Below, piece by piece: positions 32,751 to 41,830 of a DNA stretch of 64,000 bases. Source of the DNA: Saccharothrix deserti. Lineage in GTDB: Bacteria > Actinomycetota > Actinomycetes > Mycobacteriales > Pseudonocardiaceae. Below the pieces are notes generated by a model. The model saw only the letters and a list, made by a program, of their open reading frames with translations. It was not told the origin of the DNA and did not search any database. The number at the start of each line of letters is the position of its first letter. The stretch's first letter is position 1. The DNA lies in contig NZ_VKAB01000031.1 of NCBI RefSeq assembly GCF_009769385.1, positions 62,001 through 126,000 of the forward strand, read 5' to 3'. The position numbers and the translations under genes were made by a program.

Positions 32751-34604
32751 GTGAACGGATTGCGACGCACCGCGCTGTGCGCGGCTGCCGTCTCGGCCAC
32801 GCTGCTGTCCGGCGTGACGACGACGGCGACCGCCGCGCCCGTGGCGCATCCCGCCGCCGACCCGTTGGCGCAAGCCGCACAGTCCGAGTCGATGTCTTCT
32901 GGCACAGCCCGTCCGTACGAGCGGCTGATCGTGGGCTACAAGTCCACCGCCACCGAGGCGAGCTCGGACACCGCCGCCGCGCAGGACGCGAAGGCCAAGG
33001 GCGACAAGGTGGGCCGGGACCTCAACCTCCGGCGCCGCCTCGGCACCGGCGCCGCCGTGGTCGACCTCGGCGGCACGGTCGACGGCACCGCCGCGTCCCG
33101 GGCCATCGAGGAGTTCAAGGCCGACCCCGACGTGGCCTACGTCGAGCCGGACCTGATGATGCAGCCGCTGGCGGACCCGAACGACACCGACTACGCCAAG
33201 CAGTGGGACCTGTTCGAGGCCACCGCGGGCATGAACGTGCCGGGCGCGTGGGACAAGGCCACCGGCCAGGGCGTCACGGTCGCGGTCATCGACACCGGCT
33301 ACGTCGCGCACTCCGACCTGGCGAGCAAGGTCGTGGCGGGCTACGACTTCGTCTCCGACGCGGCGCGGGCGCGTGACGGCAACGGCCGCGACTCGAACCC
33401 GGCCGACAACGGCGACTGGACGAAGACCGGCGACTGCGGCACGGACTCGCAGGGCAACCCGGTGCCGGCGCGCGACCAGAACTCCAGCTGGCACGGCACG
33501 CACGTGGCGGGCACCATCGGCGCGGCCACGAACAACACCAAGGGCATCGCGGGCATCGCCTACGACGCGAGGATCCAGCCGATCCGCGTGCTCGCCCAGT
33601 GCGGCGGCAGCACCTCCGACATCGCCGACGCCATCGTGTGGGCCTCCGGCGGCACGGTGTCCGGCGTGCCGGCCAACGCCACCCCGGCCAAGGTCGTCAA
33701 CATGAGCCTGGGCGGCCAGTCCGCCTGCTCCGCGACCTACCAGAACGCGATCGACTCGGCGGTCGGCCGGGGCACGGCGGTCGTCGTCGCGGCGGGCAAC
33801 TCCAACGCCGACATCTCCGGCTTCACCCCGGCGAGCTGCAACAACGTCATCGCGGTCGCGGCGAGCAGCCGTGAGGGCAACCGGGCGTTCTACTCGAACT
33901 ACGGCAGCAAGGTCGACATCGCCGCACCCGGCGGCGAGACCCGGCGCGGCACCGACACTCCGGGCACGATCACCACGCCGCAGAACGGCATCCTCTCCAC
34001 GGTCAACGGCGGCGCCACCACGCCGGGCACCGAGAGCTACGCGCCGTACCAGGGCACCAGCATGGCCGCGCCGCACGTCGCCGGTCTGGTCGCGCTGGTG
34101 GCGCAGGCGAACACGAGCCTGACCCCGGCGCAGATCGAGACGCTGATCAAGAACAACGCCCGCCCGCTCGCCGGCACCTGCACCGGTGGCTGCGGCGCGG
34201 GTCTGGCCGACGCGGCGAAGACGGTCGCGGCGGCGGGTGGCGGCACCACCCCGCCTCCCAACGGCACGTTCCAGAACGCGACAGACGTGCAGATCGTCGA
34301 CCTGGGCACGGTGACGTCCTCGATCGCCGTGACGGGCCGGACGGGCAACGCGCCGTCGGCGCTCAAGGTCGGCGTCGACATCAAGCACACCTACCGCGGT
34401 GACCTGGTCCTCGACCTGATCGCCCCGGACGGGTCGGCGTACCGGCTGAAGAACTCGTCGTCCGGTGACTCCGCGGACAACGTGGTCGCCACCTACACCG
34501 TGAACGCCTCCACCGAGGTCGCGAACGGCACGTGGAAGCTGCGGGTCCAGGACGCGTACTCGGGCGACACCGGCTACATCGACGTGTGGAACCTGACCTT
34601 CTGA
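32751..34604 (+). CDS. Secreted S8 (subtilisin-like) serine protease with P-domain
   Basis: A 617-residue preproprotein. GTG 32751 follows GGAAGGAA. A signal peptide ends near T-A-A-P, and an inhibitor I9 propeptide at about 55-130 ends F-K-A-D-P-D-V-A-Y-V-E-P. The catalytic triad is Asp in V-I-D-T-G-Y, His in H-G-T-H-V-A-G and Ser in G-T-S-M-A-A-P-H. A calcium-stabilised P/Homo-B beta domain follows (V-D-I-K-H-T-Y-R-G-D-L-V-L-D-L). It is secreted and probably self-processing. Lying 197 bp upstream of the LanM gene, it could in principle act as a leader protease, although a terminator separates them. Confidence 0.93.
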   Translation: MNGLRRTALCAAAVSATLLSGVTTTATAAPVAHPAADPLAQAAQSESMSSGTARPYERLIVGYKSTATEASSDTAAAQDAKAKGDKVGRDLNLRRRLGTGAAVVDLGGTVDGTAASRAIEEFKADPDVAYVEPDLMMQPLADPNDTDYAKQWDLFEATAGMNVPGAWDKATGQGVTVAVIDTGYVAHSDLASKVVAGYDFVSDAARARDGNGRDSNPADNGDWTKTGDCGTDSQGNPVPARDQNSSWHGTHVAGTIGAATNNTKGIAGIAYDARIQPIRVLAQCGGSTSDIADAIVWASGGTVSGVPANATPAKVVNMSLGGQSACSATYQNAIDSAVGRGTAVVVAAGNSNADISGFTPASCNNVIAVAASSREGNRAFYSNYGSKVDIAAPGGETRRGTDTPGTITTPQNGILSTVNGGATTPGTESYAPYQGTSMAAPHVAGLVALVAQANTSLTPAQIETLIKNNARPLAGTCTGGCGAGLADAAKTVAAAGGGTTPPPNGTFQNATDVQIVDLGTVTSSIAVTGRTGNAPSALKVGVDIKHTYRGDLVLDLIAPDGSAYRLKNSSSGDSADNVVATYTVNASTEVANGTWKLRVQDAYSGDTGYIDVWNLTF

Positions 34605-34636
34605 CCGCCCCGACCCCATCGACCTGACCGAGGGGT

Positions 34637-34666
34637 GTGCCCGGTCCCGTGCGCGGGGCCGGGCAC
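34637..34666 (+). terminator. Hairpin after the S8 protease gene
   Basis: GTGCCCGGTCCC (34637-34648) pairs with GGGGCCGGGCAC (34655-34666), with one U-G wobble in RNA, and CTT follows. It lies 33 bp past the protease stop and probably ends that transcript. LanM expression would then need a promoter in the remaining 135 bp. Confidence 0.65.
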
Positions 34667-34801
34667 TTCGGCGTCAGGCGCGTGCTGGTGACCTGCGACG
34701 GAGCCCGTTTCCGCAGATGTGCGGTCCCACGTCCGGTCGTCCGCAAATCTGGGGGCACGGCCCCCATGTGCGCCACGGCGTGCCCATGACACTTTGAGCG
34801 C

Positions 34802-37708
34802 GTGTTCCCGTCCGCCGTAGACCGGCCCCCGACCACGTGGTGGCTCAGCGGTGTGCGCGGGGACCACCGAGAGCTGGTCGTCCCCCGTGGACGGCCCTCA
34901 TGGGCCGCGTTCGTGGAACGCGCCGCCGCGACCGCGGCCCGTGCAGACTTCACCGACGGCGGCTGGGACACCGTCGGCGCAGCCGACAATCCGATCGAGG
35001 CGTTCGCCGCCGTCCTGAGCCCCTTGGTGCGCGCGGCGGTGGCCCGAGACCCCCGGCTGGACGCCGACTTCGCCCGCGCGCTGGGCAAGCGGCTGGCCCG
35101 GATCGCGGCACGCACCCTCGTGCTGGAGCTGAACCTCGAACGGGTCGCCGGGCGGCTCGCCGGCGACACACCGCGCGAGCGGTTCGCCGATTTCGTCCGC
35201 AACGTCGACCTGACCGCGCTGTTCGCCCGCTACCCGGTGCTGGCCCGGCTGCTCGGCCAGACGTGCCTGCACGCGGTCGAGGCGCAGGGTGAGCTGCTGG
35301 ACCGGTTCGCGCGGGACCGGCCGGAGATCGTGCGGACCCTGCTCGACGGCCGCGACCCCGGCCCCCTCGCGCACGTGGAGTCCGCCAAGGGCGACTTGCA
35401 CGCACGCGGCCGTTCGGTGGCCGTGCTGACCTTCGCCGACGGCCGCCGGATCGTCCACAAGCCGCGGCCGGTGGCGCTGCACCGGGCGTTCGCCGACCTG
35501 CTGACGTGGTTCGACGGGCACACCGGCCTGGGGCTGCGGCTGCCGCGTGCCGTCACCCGGCCGACCCACGGGTGGCTGGAGTTCGTGGAGCACCGGCCGT
35601 GCGCGGACGTCACCGAGGTCGGCCGGTTCTACCACCGGCTCGGCGGGCTGATCGCGCTGCTGTACGCGGTGGACGGCACGGACATGCACTACGAGAACCT
35701 GATCGCGGCGGGCGACCAGCCGGTGCTGGTGGACGTGGAGACGTTGTTCCACCCCACGGTCGGCATCCCGGCGGACCCGGCGGCCGGTGCGCTGGCCCGG
35801 TCCGTGCACCGCACCGCCGTGCTGCCGCGCGTGCTGCTGGGCGAGCACGGCGCGCTGGACGTCGGCGGCATGGGCGGCGACCACGGCGACCGGTTGCCTG
35901 CCGACGGCGTGGCGTGGCTGCACCCCGGCACCGACCGGATGCGGCTGGTGCGCAGGCCCGCGCCGATGCCGCCGGCGCACAACCGCCCGGTGGTGGACGG
36001 TCGGGAAGCCGAGCCCGCCGACTACCAGGGCGCGCTGCTGGCCGGGTTCCGCATCGGCTACGACGCGCTGTACGACCACCGCGCCGAACTTCACGCGCGG
36101 CTGGGCGTGTTCGCCGACCTGCCGGTGCGGTTCGTGCCCCGGATGACCCAGCTGTACGCGACGTTGCTGGACGAGTCGACGCACCCGGACGCGCTGCGCG
36201 GCGCGGCGGCCCGCCAGGACGCGCTCGACCTGCTGTGGGACCAGTCGTCGGACGACGACGTGGTGCGCGCCCTGGTGCCGCACGAGATGAGCGACCTGTG
36301 GGCGGGCGACGTGCCGCTGTTCACCACCCGGCCCGGCAGCCGGGACGTGTGGACCTCCACCGGTGAACGGGTGCCCGACCTGCTGCCGGTGTCCGGTCTG
36401 GACGCGGTCGCGGCCAAGGTCGCCGCGCTGGACGAGGTGGACCGCCACGACCAGCAGTGGCTGATCAGCGCCGGGCTGGCGAGCCGGCCCCGCCCGGTGG
36501 ACCACCGCAGCGGCCTGGCCGTGGCCGCGCCGCTGGAGGCGTCCGTCCCGGACCCGCAACGCCTGCTGGTGGCCGCGTGCGGTGTCGCCGACGAGGTGCT
36601 GGCGCACGCCACCGCCGCCGCCGGCCGGGTCAACTGGGTCGGACTGGAGCTGGTGGACGACCGGTACTGGGCGGTCGCCGCGATGGGCGCGGGACTGTCC
36701 AACGGCTACACCGGCGTCGCGTTGTTCCTGGCGCAGCTGGGCAGGCTCACCGGCGCCGCCCGCTACACCGAGCACGCCCGCGACGCGCTCGCCCCGATCC
36801 CGGGCCTGCTGGCGGCGTTCGCCGAGGACGCCGAGATGGCGGTCGCCGTGGGCAGCGGCGCGTTCCACGGCCTGGGCGGGATCTGCTACGCCTTGGCGCG
36901 CCTGGCGAACCTGCTGGACGACGCGGAGATCGCGGGCTGGCTGCGCACCGCCGTCGACATCGCCGCGGCCGTGGAGACGATCGGCGAGGACCCGGCCAAC
37001 CTGGTCGAGGGCTGGGCGGGCGGACTGGCCGCGATGGCGGCCGTGCGGGCGGAAAGCGGCCTGCCCGCCGCCGGTGCGCTGGCCCGTGCCTACGCCGACC
37101 GGCTGCTGGCCGCGTCACCCGGCGGTGACGGTTTCGCCCGCGGCCGGGCGGGTGTCGGCTGGGCGTTGCTGCGCTACGCGCGGACCGGCGGCGACGACCG
37201 CCACGGCGTGGTGGGTCGGGCGAACCTGCGCGCCGACCACGCGTTGCGGCAACGCCTGCTCGACGTGGCCGAAGCGGACCACAGCTGGTGCTCCGGGCTG
37301 TCCGGCGCGGTGCTCGCGCACACCGCCCACCCGGACCAACCGGTCGACGCCTGCACGCCGCACCTCGACCGGTGCCTGAACGCCCTGGCGGTGCACGAGC
37401 CCCTGCGAGACCTGAGCCTGTGCCACGGTGAGCTGGGCGTGATCGAGTCCCTGACCGTCCTCGCGGAACGCGGGCACGGTCTGGCGTCGGCCATGCAGAC
37501 CCGGCGTGCCGGACTCGTCCTCGGCGCGCTCGACCAGTACGGAGCGCGCTGCGGCACGCCGGGAGGCGTGCCGTCGGCCGGCCTGCTCACCGGGCTCTCG
37601 GGAATCGGGTACGGCTTGCTCCGCCTCGGTTTCCCCGAGCAGGTGCCGTCCGTGCTCCTGCTCGAATCCCTGCACGACACCTACCCCCGCGAGGAGAACC
37701 ACCGATGA
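34802..37708 (+). CDS. lanM: Class II lanthipeptide synthetase (LanM)
   Basis: A 968-residue bifunctional enzyme. The N-terminal dehydratase (about 90-560) has G-D-L-H-A-R-G-R-S-V near residue 197, then H-K-P-R-P and T-D-M-H-Y-E-N-L-I, the kinase-like residues that phosphorylate and eliminate Ser/Thr. The C-terminal LanC-like cyclase keeps its zinc ligands: Cys in H-S-W-C-S-G (about 826) and Cys-His in L-C-H-G-E (about 873). Length is normal. GTG 34802 has no clear ribosome site. The next gene overlaps its stop by 4 bp and is the obvious substrate candidate, yet it has no Cys. No transporter or dedicated protease gene is adjacent. Confidence 0.93.
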   Translation: MFPSAVDRPPTTWWLSGVRGDHRELVVPRGRPSWAAFVERAAATAARADFTDGGWDTVGAADNPIEAFAAVLSPLVRAAVARDPRLDADFARALGKRLARIAARTLVLELNLERVAGRLAGDTPRERFADFVRNVDLTALFARYPVLARLLGQTCLHAVEAQGELLDRFARDRPEIVRTLLDGRDPGPLAHVESAKGDLHARGRSVAVLTFADGRRIVHKPRPVALHRAFADLLTWFDGHTGLGLRLPRAVTRPTHGWLEFVEHRPCADVTEVGRFYHRLGGLIALLYAVDGTDMHYENLIAAGDQPVLVDVETLFHPTVGIPADPAAGALARSVHRTAVLPRVLLGEHGALDVGGMGGDHGDRLPADGVAWLHPGTDRMRLVRRPAPMPPAHNRPVVDGREAEPADYQGALLAGFRIGYDALYDHRAELHARLGVFADLPVRFVPRMTQLYATLLDESTHPDALRGAAARQDALDLLWDQSSDDDVVRALVPHEMSDLWAGDVPLFTTRPGSRDVWTSTGERVPDLLPVSGLDAVAAKVAALDEVDRHDQQWLISAGLASRPRPVDHRSGLAVAAPLEASVPDPQRLLVAACGVADEVLAHATAAAGRVNWVGLELVDDRYWAVAAMGAGLSNGYTGVALFLAQLGRLTGAARYTEHARDALAPIPGLLAAFAEDAEMAVAVGSGAFHGLGGICYALARLANLLDDAEIAGWLRTAVDIAAAVETIGEDPANLVEGWAGGLAAMAAVRAESGLPAAGALARAYADRLLAASPGGDGFARGRAGVGWALLRYARTGGDDRHGVVGRANLRADHALRQRLLDVAEADHSWCSGLSGAVLAHTAHPDQPVDACTPHLDRCLNALAVHEPLRDLSLCHGELGVIESLTVLAERGHGLASAMQTRRAGLVLGALDQYGARCGTPGGVPSAGLLTGLSGIGYGLLRLGFPEQVPSVLLLESLHDTYPREENHR

Positions 37709-37920
37709 GCGACGCCAACCACGACGAGGTCACCACCTGGAGCGAGGACCAGGACGGCGACCACCCCGCCGGGGAGATGGCGCTGTCCCGCAAGACCAAG
37801 ACCGGCGCCCGCGCCCGCGCGTTGGCCGGCCTGACCCTGGCCGTCGGCGCGTACGCGGTGGTGGCCGTGAGCGAATCCACCATGACCACGGTGAGCGCCC
37901 CCGGTCTGACCATGGGCTGA
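37705..37920 (+). CDS. 71-residue LanM-coupled small protein (possible Cys-free precursor)
   Basis: The ATG overlaps the lanM stop (ATGA), so it is translationally coupled. Residues 1-24 are acidic (D, E, H-rich), as in class II leaders. A basic patch K-T-K-T-G-A-R-A-R follows, then a hydrophobic stretch A-L-A-G-L-T-L-A-V-G-A-Y-A-V-V-A-V and a Ser/Thr-rich end S-E-S-T-M-T-T-V-S-A-P-G-L-T-M-G. There is no Cys and no double-Gly site, so lanthionine rings cannot form within it. Either it is dehydrated without cyclisation, or it is a membrane accessory peptide and the real precursor lies elsewhere. Confidence 0.7.
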   Translation: MSDANHDEVTTWSEDQDGDHPAGEMALSRKTKTGARARALAGLTLAVGAYAVVAVSESTMTTVSAPGLTMG

Positions 37921-37959
37921 CCACGTCATGACCGGGTAACGAGCCGCGCCGGACCGCCG

Positions 37960-37993
37960 AACTGCCCGCCCGCACTGGGGGTGCGGGCAGTTT
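37960..37993 (+). terminator. Terminator of the lanM operon
   Basis: AACTGCCCGC (37960-37969) pairs with GCGGGCAGTT (37983-37992), and TTGG follows. The hairpin begins 40 bp after the small gene and ends 36 bp before the LAL regulator gene, so the two transcripts are probably separate. Confidence 0.7.
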
Positions 37994-38028
37994 GGCGTGC
38001 GGTCGTTCGGCTTGACTAAGGTCGGCCC

Positions 38029-40968
38029 ATGCACACCCGCGCGCCGGTCGTGGTCGGCCGCGACGAAGAACTCCACGTGCTCGAGCGAGTGCTGGCCGAC
38101 GCCGGCGACCACCGCGGCCGCGCCGTGTTCCTCGTCGGGGAGCCGGGCATCGGGAAGACCCGGCTGGCGCGCTTCGCCGCCGGCGCCGCGTTCGACCGCG
38201 GTATGCGGGTGCTGCGCGGGCGCGGCAGCACGATCGGGCCGATCGTGCCGTTCCGGCCGCTGGCCGAGGCCCTGATGTCGTTGCTCCGCGCGGGAGACGG
38301 CCCGAACCTGCGCGAACTCGGCCCCTACCAGCCGGTGCTGGGCAGGTTGGTGCCCGAGTGGAGCCCGAAGACGGGTGGCTCGGAGGAGCAGTGGCAGGCG
38401 CACTCCGTGCTGGTGCTCGCCGAGGCGGTGCTGCGGCTGCTGGCCGTGGTCGGCCGGACCCAGCCGTGCCTGGTGGTGCTGGAGGACCTGCACGACGCGG
38501 ACGCGGAGACGCTGGCCGTCGTCGACTACCTGGTGGACAACCTCGACCAGGCGCCCGCCGCGCTGCTGGTGACCACCCGCGCCGACCCCGGCCCGACGCT
38601 GGACGTGGTGCGCCTGGCGGCCCAGCGCGAGGCGGGCGTGCTGCTGGAACTGCGCCGGCTGGACGAACGCCAGGTGCGCCGGATGGTGGAACTGTGCCTG
38701 GAGGCCGAGAGCCACCAGGTGCCCGCCGAGGTCGTCGAACGGCTGTGGGCGGACAGCGCGGGCAACCCGTTCGTGGTCGAGGAGATGCTGCACGGCCTGG
38801 TCAACGGCGGTCTGCTGGTGCGCGGGCCGGGCGGCTGGCAGGTGCTCGGCGAACTGCGCATCAACGTGCCGTCGGCCCTCGTGCGGTCGATCGCGCACCG
38901 CACCGACCGGCTCGGGCCGCAGGGCCGCGAGGTGCTGTCGGTGGCCGCCGTGCTGGGACACCGGTTCCCCCTGTCGGTGCTGCGGCGGGTGACCGGAATG
39001 GACGATCGCGGCCTGCTGTCGCACCTGCACGCGGGGGTGGCCGCGCAACTCGTGACACCGGACGAGCCGGTGCCCGACTGGTACGCGTTCCGGCACCCGC
39101 TGACCGCCGAGGCCCTGCTGGCGCAGCTGCCGCCGCCGCACCGGGCCGAGTTGGCGCGGCGCACGGCGGACGCCGTGCGGCAGCTGCACCCCGACCTGCC
39201 CGGCGAGTGGTGCGCGCTGGTGGCGTCGTTACGGCTGGACGCCGGGCAGACCGCCGAGGCGGGCGCGCTGCTGGCCGAGGCCGGGCGGCGGGCGCTGGCC
39301 GACGGCGCGGCCGGGTCGGCGGTGCGGCTGCTCGACCACGCGCACCGGCTGCTGGCCAGCGAGGTGGACGTGTCGATCCGCGCCGACGTGCTGGACTCGC
39401 TGCTGCCCGCGCTGGCCGAGGCGGGCCAGTTCGAGCGGGCGTTCGCGCTGGTCGACGCGGTGACCGAGTTGAGCGCCGCCGGGTTGGGCCGGGTGCGGCG
39501 GGCCGAGCTGCACACCAAGCTGGCGCAGGTGGCCAACACCGCGGGCCGGTGGACCGACGGCATGGCGCACGTGGAGACGGCGCGCGCGCTGCTCGGCGCG
39601 GACGCGGGCGACGAGCACAACGCGCGGCTCGACGCGGTGGCGGCCTTCCTGGTGCTGAACCTGGACGAGCCGGACCGGATCGAGTCCGCCGAGTTCCTCG
39701 CCAGGCGCGCGGCGGACGCGGCCAAGCGGGTGCCGCTGCCCGAGGTGGGCTGCGAGACGTGGCAACTGCTGGGCGTGCTGGCACGGGAGCGCGACCTGGA
39801 TGAGGCGACCGAGTGCTTCAGCCGGGCGCGGGCGCTGGCCGAGGAGCACGGGCTGCCCATCCAGCGGGCGTACGCGGTGATCCGGCAGGCGGGCTTGGAC
39901 TGGCTGGCCGAGGGGAAGTCGGCCGAGCTGGCCGAGGCCCGCGAGGAGGCGCTGCTGATCGGCGCGATCAGCGTGGCGTACAACGTGGACTCGATCCTCG
40001 GGCTGGACGCCGTGCTGCGCGGGCGGTACGGCGACGCGGCGGAGAAACTGGCGAGGACCGTCGCGGACACCCGGCGGATGCAGCTCAAGCACCTGACCCT
40101 GTACGGGCTGATGGCGCAGGCCACCGCGGCGGCGCACCAGGGCAGGCGGACCGAGATGGACGCCGCGATCGAGGCGTTCGACGACCTCGGCGGGGTCGGC
40201 TCACAGGAGCGACCGCTGTGCTACGGGTTGGCGCGGGTGTTCTGCGCGCTGCTGGAGGAGGACCGCGCGGCGGCCGGGCACGACCTGGCGCGGGCGGTCG
40301 CGTACGAGGCGGAAGCGCCGACGGTGTACCACCTGTCCGGCAAGCACGGGTTGCGGCTGCTGCTGGACGCGCTGAACGGGGTGTCGGACCTGGAGGCGTA
40401 CCGCGCGGTGACGCGGTCGGCGGCGGCCCGGATGCGCTGGAACCGGGTCTTCGCGCAGTTCGCGCTGGCCGTGCTGCTGGGCCGGGAGGGTCGGGAGGCC
40501 GAGGCGGCGCAGGCGGTGCGCGCGGCCCGCGAGGCGGCGGCCATCTACCCGCTGGCCAAGAACCTGGGGTTGCGGCTGGTGGCCGAGGCGGCGGTGGCCG
40601 ACGGGTGGGGCGAGCCGGTGGGGTGGCTGCGCGGCGCCGAGGAGTACTTCCACCAGGCCGGTCAACCGGCCGTGGCCAGCGCGTGCCGGGGGTTGCTGCG
40701 GCAGGTGGGCGCGTCCGTGCCGCAGCGGCGGACCGGGTCCGACCAGGTGCCGAGGGAGCTGCGAGCGCTGGGCGTGACCGTGCGCGAGTTCGAGGTGTTC
40801 CGGCTGTTGGCGGGCCGGTTGGGGAACAAGGCGATCGCCACCCGGCTGCACATCTCGCCGCGGACCGTGGAGAAGCACGTGGCCAGCCTGATCATGAAGA
40901 CCGCGCAGCCGGACCGGGAGTCGCTGAGCTCGTTCGCCGCGTCGCTCGGCTCCGCCGACCGGCCCTAG
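38029..40968 (+). CDS. LAL-type (large ATP-binding LuxR) transcriptional regulator
   Basis: A 979-residue protein. An AAA/NB-ARC ATPase is N-terminal with Walker A G-E-P-G-I-G-K-T (about residues 36-43) and Walker B L-V-V-L-E-D-L-H-D-A-D near 145. A long TPR-like helical middle follows, and then a C-terminal LuxR helix-turn-helix (V-T-V-R-E-F-E-V-F-R-L-L-A-G-R-L-G-N-K-A-I-A, then S-P-R-T-V-E-K-H-V) at about 910-965. It is an ATP-dependent activator of the MalT class. A TTGACTAAGGT stretch 11 bp before the ATG may be its promoter. It is the only pathway-type regulator next to lanM and could activate it. Confidence 0.9.
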   Translation: MHTRAPVVVGRDEELHVLERVLADAGDHRGRAVFLVGEPGIGKTRLARFAAGAAFDRGMRVLRGRGSTIGPIVPFRPLAEALMSLLRAGDGPNLRELGPYQPVLGRLVPEWSPKTGGSEEQWQAHSVLVLAEAVLRLLAVVGRTQPCLVVLEDLHDADAETLAVVDYLVDNLDQAPAALLVTTRADPGPTLDVVRLAAQREAGVLLELRRLDERQVRRMVELCLEAESHQVPAEVVERLWADSAGNPFVVEEMLHGLVNGGLLVRGPGGWQVLGELRINVPSALVRSIAHRTDRLGPQGREVLSVAAVLGHRFPLSVLRRVTGMDDRGLLSHLHAGVAAQLVTPDEPVPDWYAFRHPLTAEALLAQLPPPHRAELARRTADAVRQLHPDLPGEWCALVASLRLDAGQTAEAGALLAEAGRRALADGAAGSAVRLLDHAHRLLASEVDVSIRADVLDSLLPALAEAGQFERAFALVDAVTELSAAGLGRVRRAELHTKLAQVANTAGRWTDGMAHVETARALLGADAGDEHNARLDAVAAFLVLNLDEPDRIESAEFLARRAADAAKRVPLPEVGCETWQLLGVLARERDLDEATECFSRARALAEEHGLPIQRAYAVIRQAGLDWLAEGKSAELAEAREEALLIGAISVAYNVDSILGLDAVLRGRYGDAAEKLARTVADTRRMQLKHLTLYGLMAQATAAAHQGRRTEMDAAIEAFDDLGGVGSQERPLCYGLARVFCALLEEDRAAAGHDLARAVAYEAEAPTVYHLSGKHGLRLLLDALNGVSDLEAYRAVTRSAAARMRWNRVFAQFALAVLLGREGREAEAAQAVRAAREAAAIYPLAKNLGLRLVAEAAVADGWGEPVGWLRGAEEYFHQAGQPAVASACRGLLRQVGASVPQRRTGSDQVPRELRALGVTVREFEVFRLLAGRLGNKAIATRLHISPRTVEKHVASLIMKTAQPDRESLSSFAASLGSADRP

Positions 40969-41019
40969 TGCGTCAGGCGGGCCCTAGTGCGTCAGGCCGG
41001 CCCTGGTGCGTCAGGACAC
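40963..41019. repeat. Three tandem 19-bp units spanning both convergent stop codons
   Basis: Units at 40963-40981, 40982-41000 and 41001-41019 share CCCT-R-GTGCGTCAGG. Units 1 and 2 differ by one base, and unit 3 is diverged at its end. The stop (TAG) of the LAL gene is in unit 1 and the stop (TCA on this strand) of the lipoprotein gene is in unit 3. Confidence 0.9.
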
Positions 41020-41736
41020 CGGCGCCGTCACGCGGATGTCGGAGTTCCAGTCCGTGAAGCGGTGCAGGGTGCGTTGGAAGACGTTGTCCTCCAACGTCTT
41101 CAGCACCTGTTCCACCCGCACCGGCAGGTCGCCCGGCCCGACCCACACGGTGGCGGACGCGGTGAAGCCCGACTCGTAAGCCGCCAGCAGTTGGGTGCGA
41201 CGGGTGGTGTCGGTGGTGCGTTCGGCTTGCAGCCTCAGGTCGACGAGCATGGTGTACCGGTGCGTCGGCACGCCGTCGACCTCCTCGTCGCCCTTCGCCA
41301 CGATCAGGCTGCCGGCGAGGGACTTCACCACCGCCGACGGGTCCACCTGGTCCGGCAGGCCGGCCACCGTGGTGTCGGCCCGCACGGGCGCGCGGTCCGC
41401 CAGGTCGAGCCTGGTCCACGAACCGCCCGACGTCCGGGAGTAACCGGCGTCCGCCAGCACCACGACGTCGGTGGACGAGTCCTGCCGCAACGACACCAGC
41501 CGGCCCTCACGGGCGCGCAGCAGGCCGCCGTCGAACGTCACGCGCAGCCCGGACATGGTGGTCTCGGTGTCGAACCGGACGGATCTCTGCTCGTCGGCAC
41601 GGGCGGCGACGGCGGTGATCAGCGTCGCGCTGTCGTCCACGACCGGCCCGAGGGTCGGTTCCGGCAGGCCTGTCCGCTGCGCGCAACCGGCCAGGCCCAC
41701 GGCGGCCAGCACCAACGCGACGACGGACCTGCGCAT
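41011..41736 (-). CDS. LppX/LprG-like lipoprotein
   Basis: A 241-residue protein starting at ATG 41736 behind GGGGGGAGTC. The signal peptide M-R-R-S-V-V-A-L-V ends in lipobox L-A-G-C. The mature domain has the long-stranded pattern of the LolA/LppX fold (V-R-F-D-T-E-T-T-M-S-G-L-R-V-T-F-D-G, and later H-R-Y-T-M-L-V-D-L), a half-barrel that binds lipids or other hydrophobic ligands outside the membrane. The family is common in actinobacteria with roles in envelope lipid or lipoglycan traffic. Specific function is unknown. It converges on the LAL gene across the 19-bp repeats. Confidence 0.82.
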   Translation of the reverse strand: MRRSVVALVLAAVGLAGCAQRTGLPEPTLGPVVDDSATLITAVAARADEQRSVRFDTETTMSGLRVTFDGGLLRAREGRLVSLRQDSSTDVVVLADAGYSRTSGGSWTRLDLADRAPVRADTTVAGLPDQVDPSAVVKSLAGSLIVAKGDEEVDGVPTHRYTMLVDLRLQAERTTDTTRRTQLLAAYESGFTASATVWVGPGDLPVRVEQVLKTLEDNVFQRTLHRFTDWNSDIRVTAPVS

Positions 41737-41830
41737 GACTCCCCCCACGGACGGTGAACACCGCCATCCTCCCTCACCCGTGCGCGACGACGAGTGCGAA
41801 CCCCCAAAGTGCCCGGGTTACCGTCTGACC

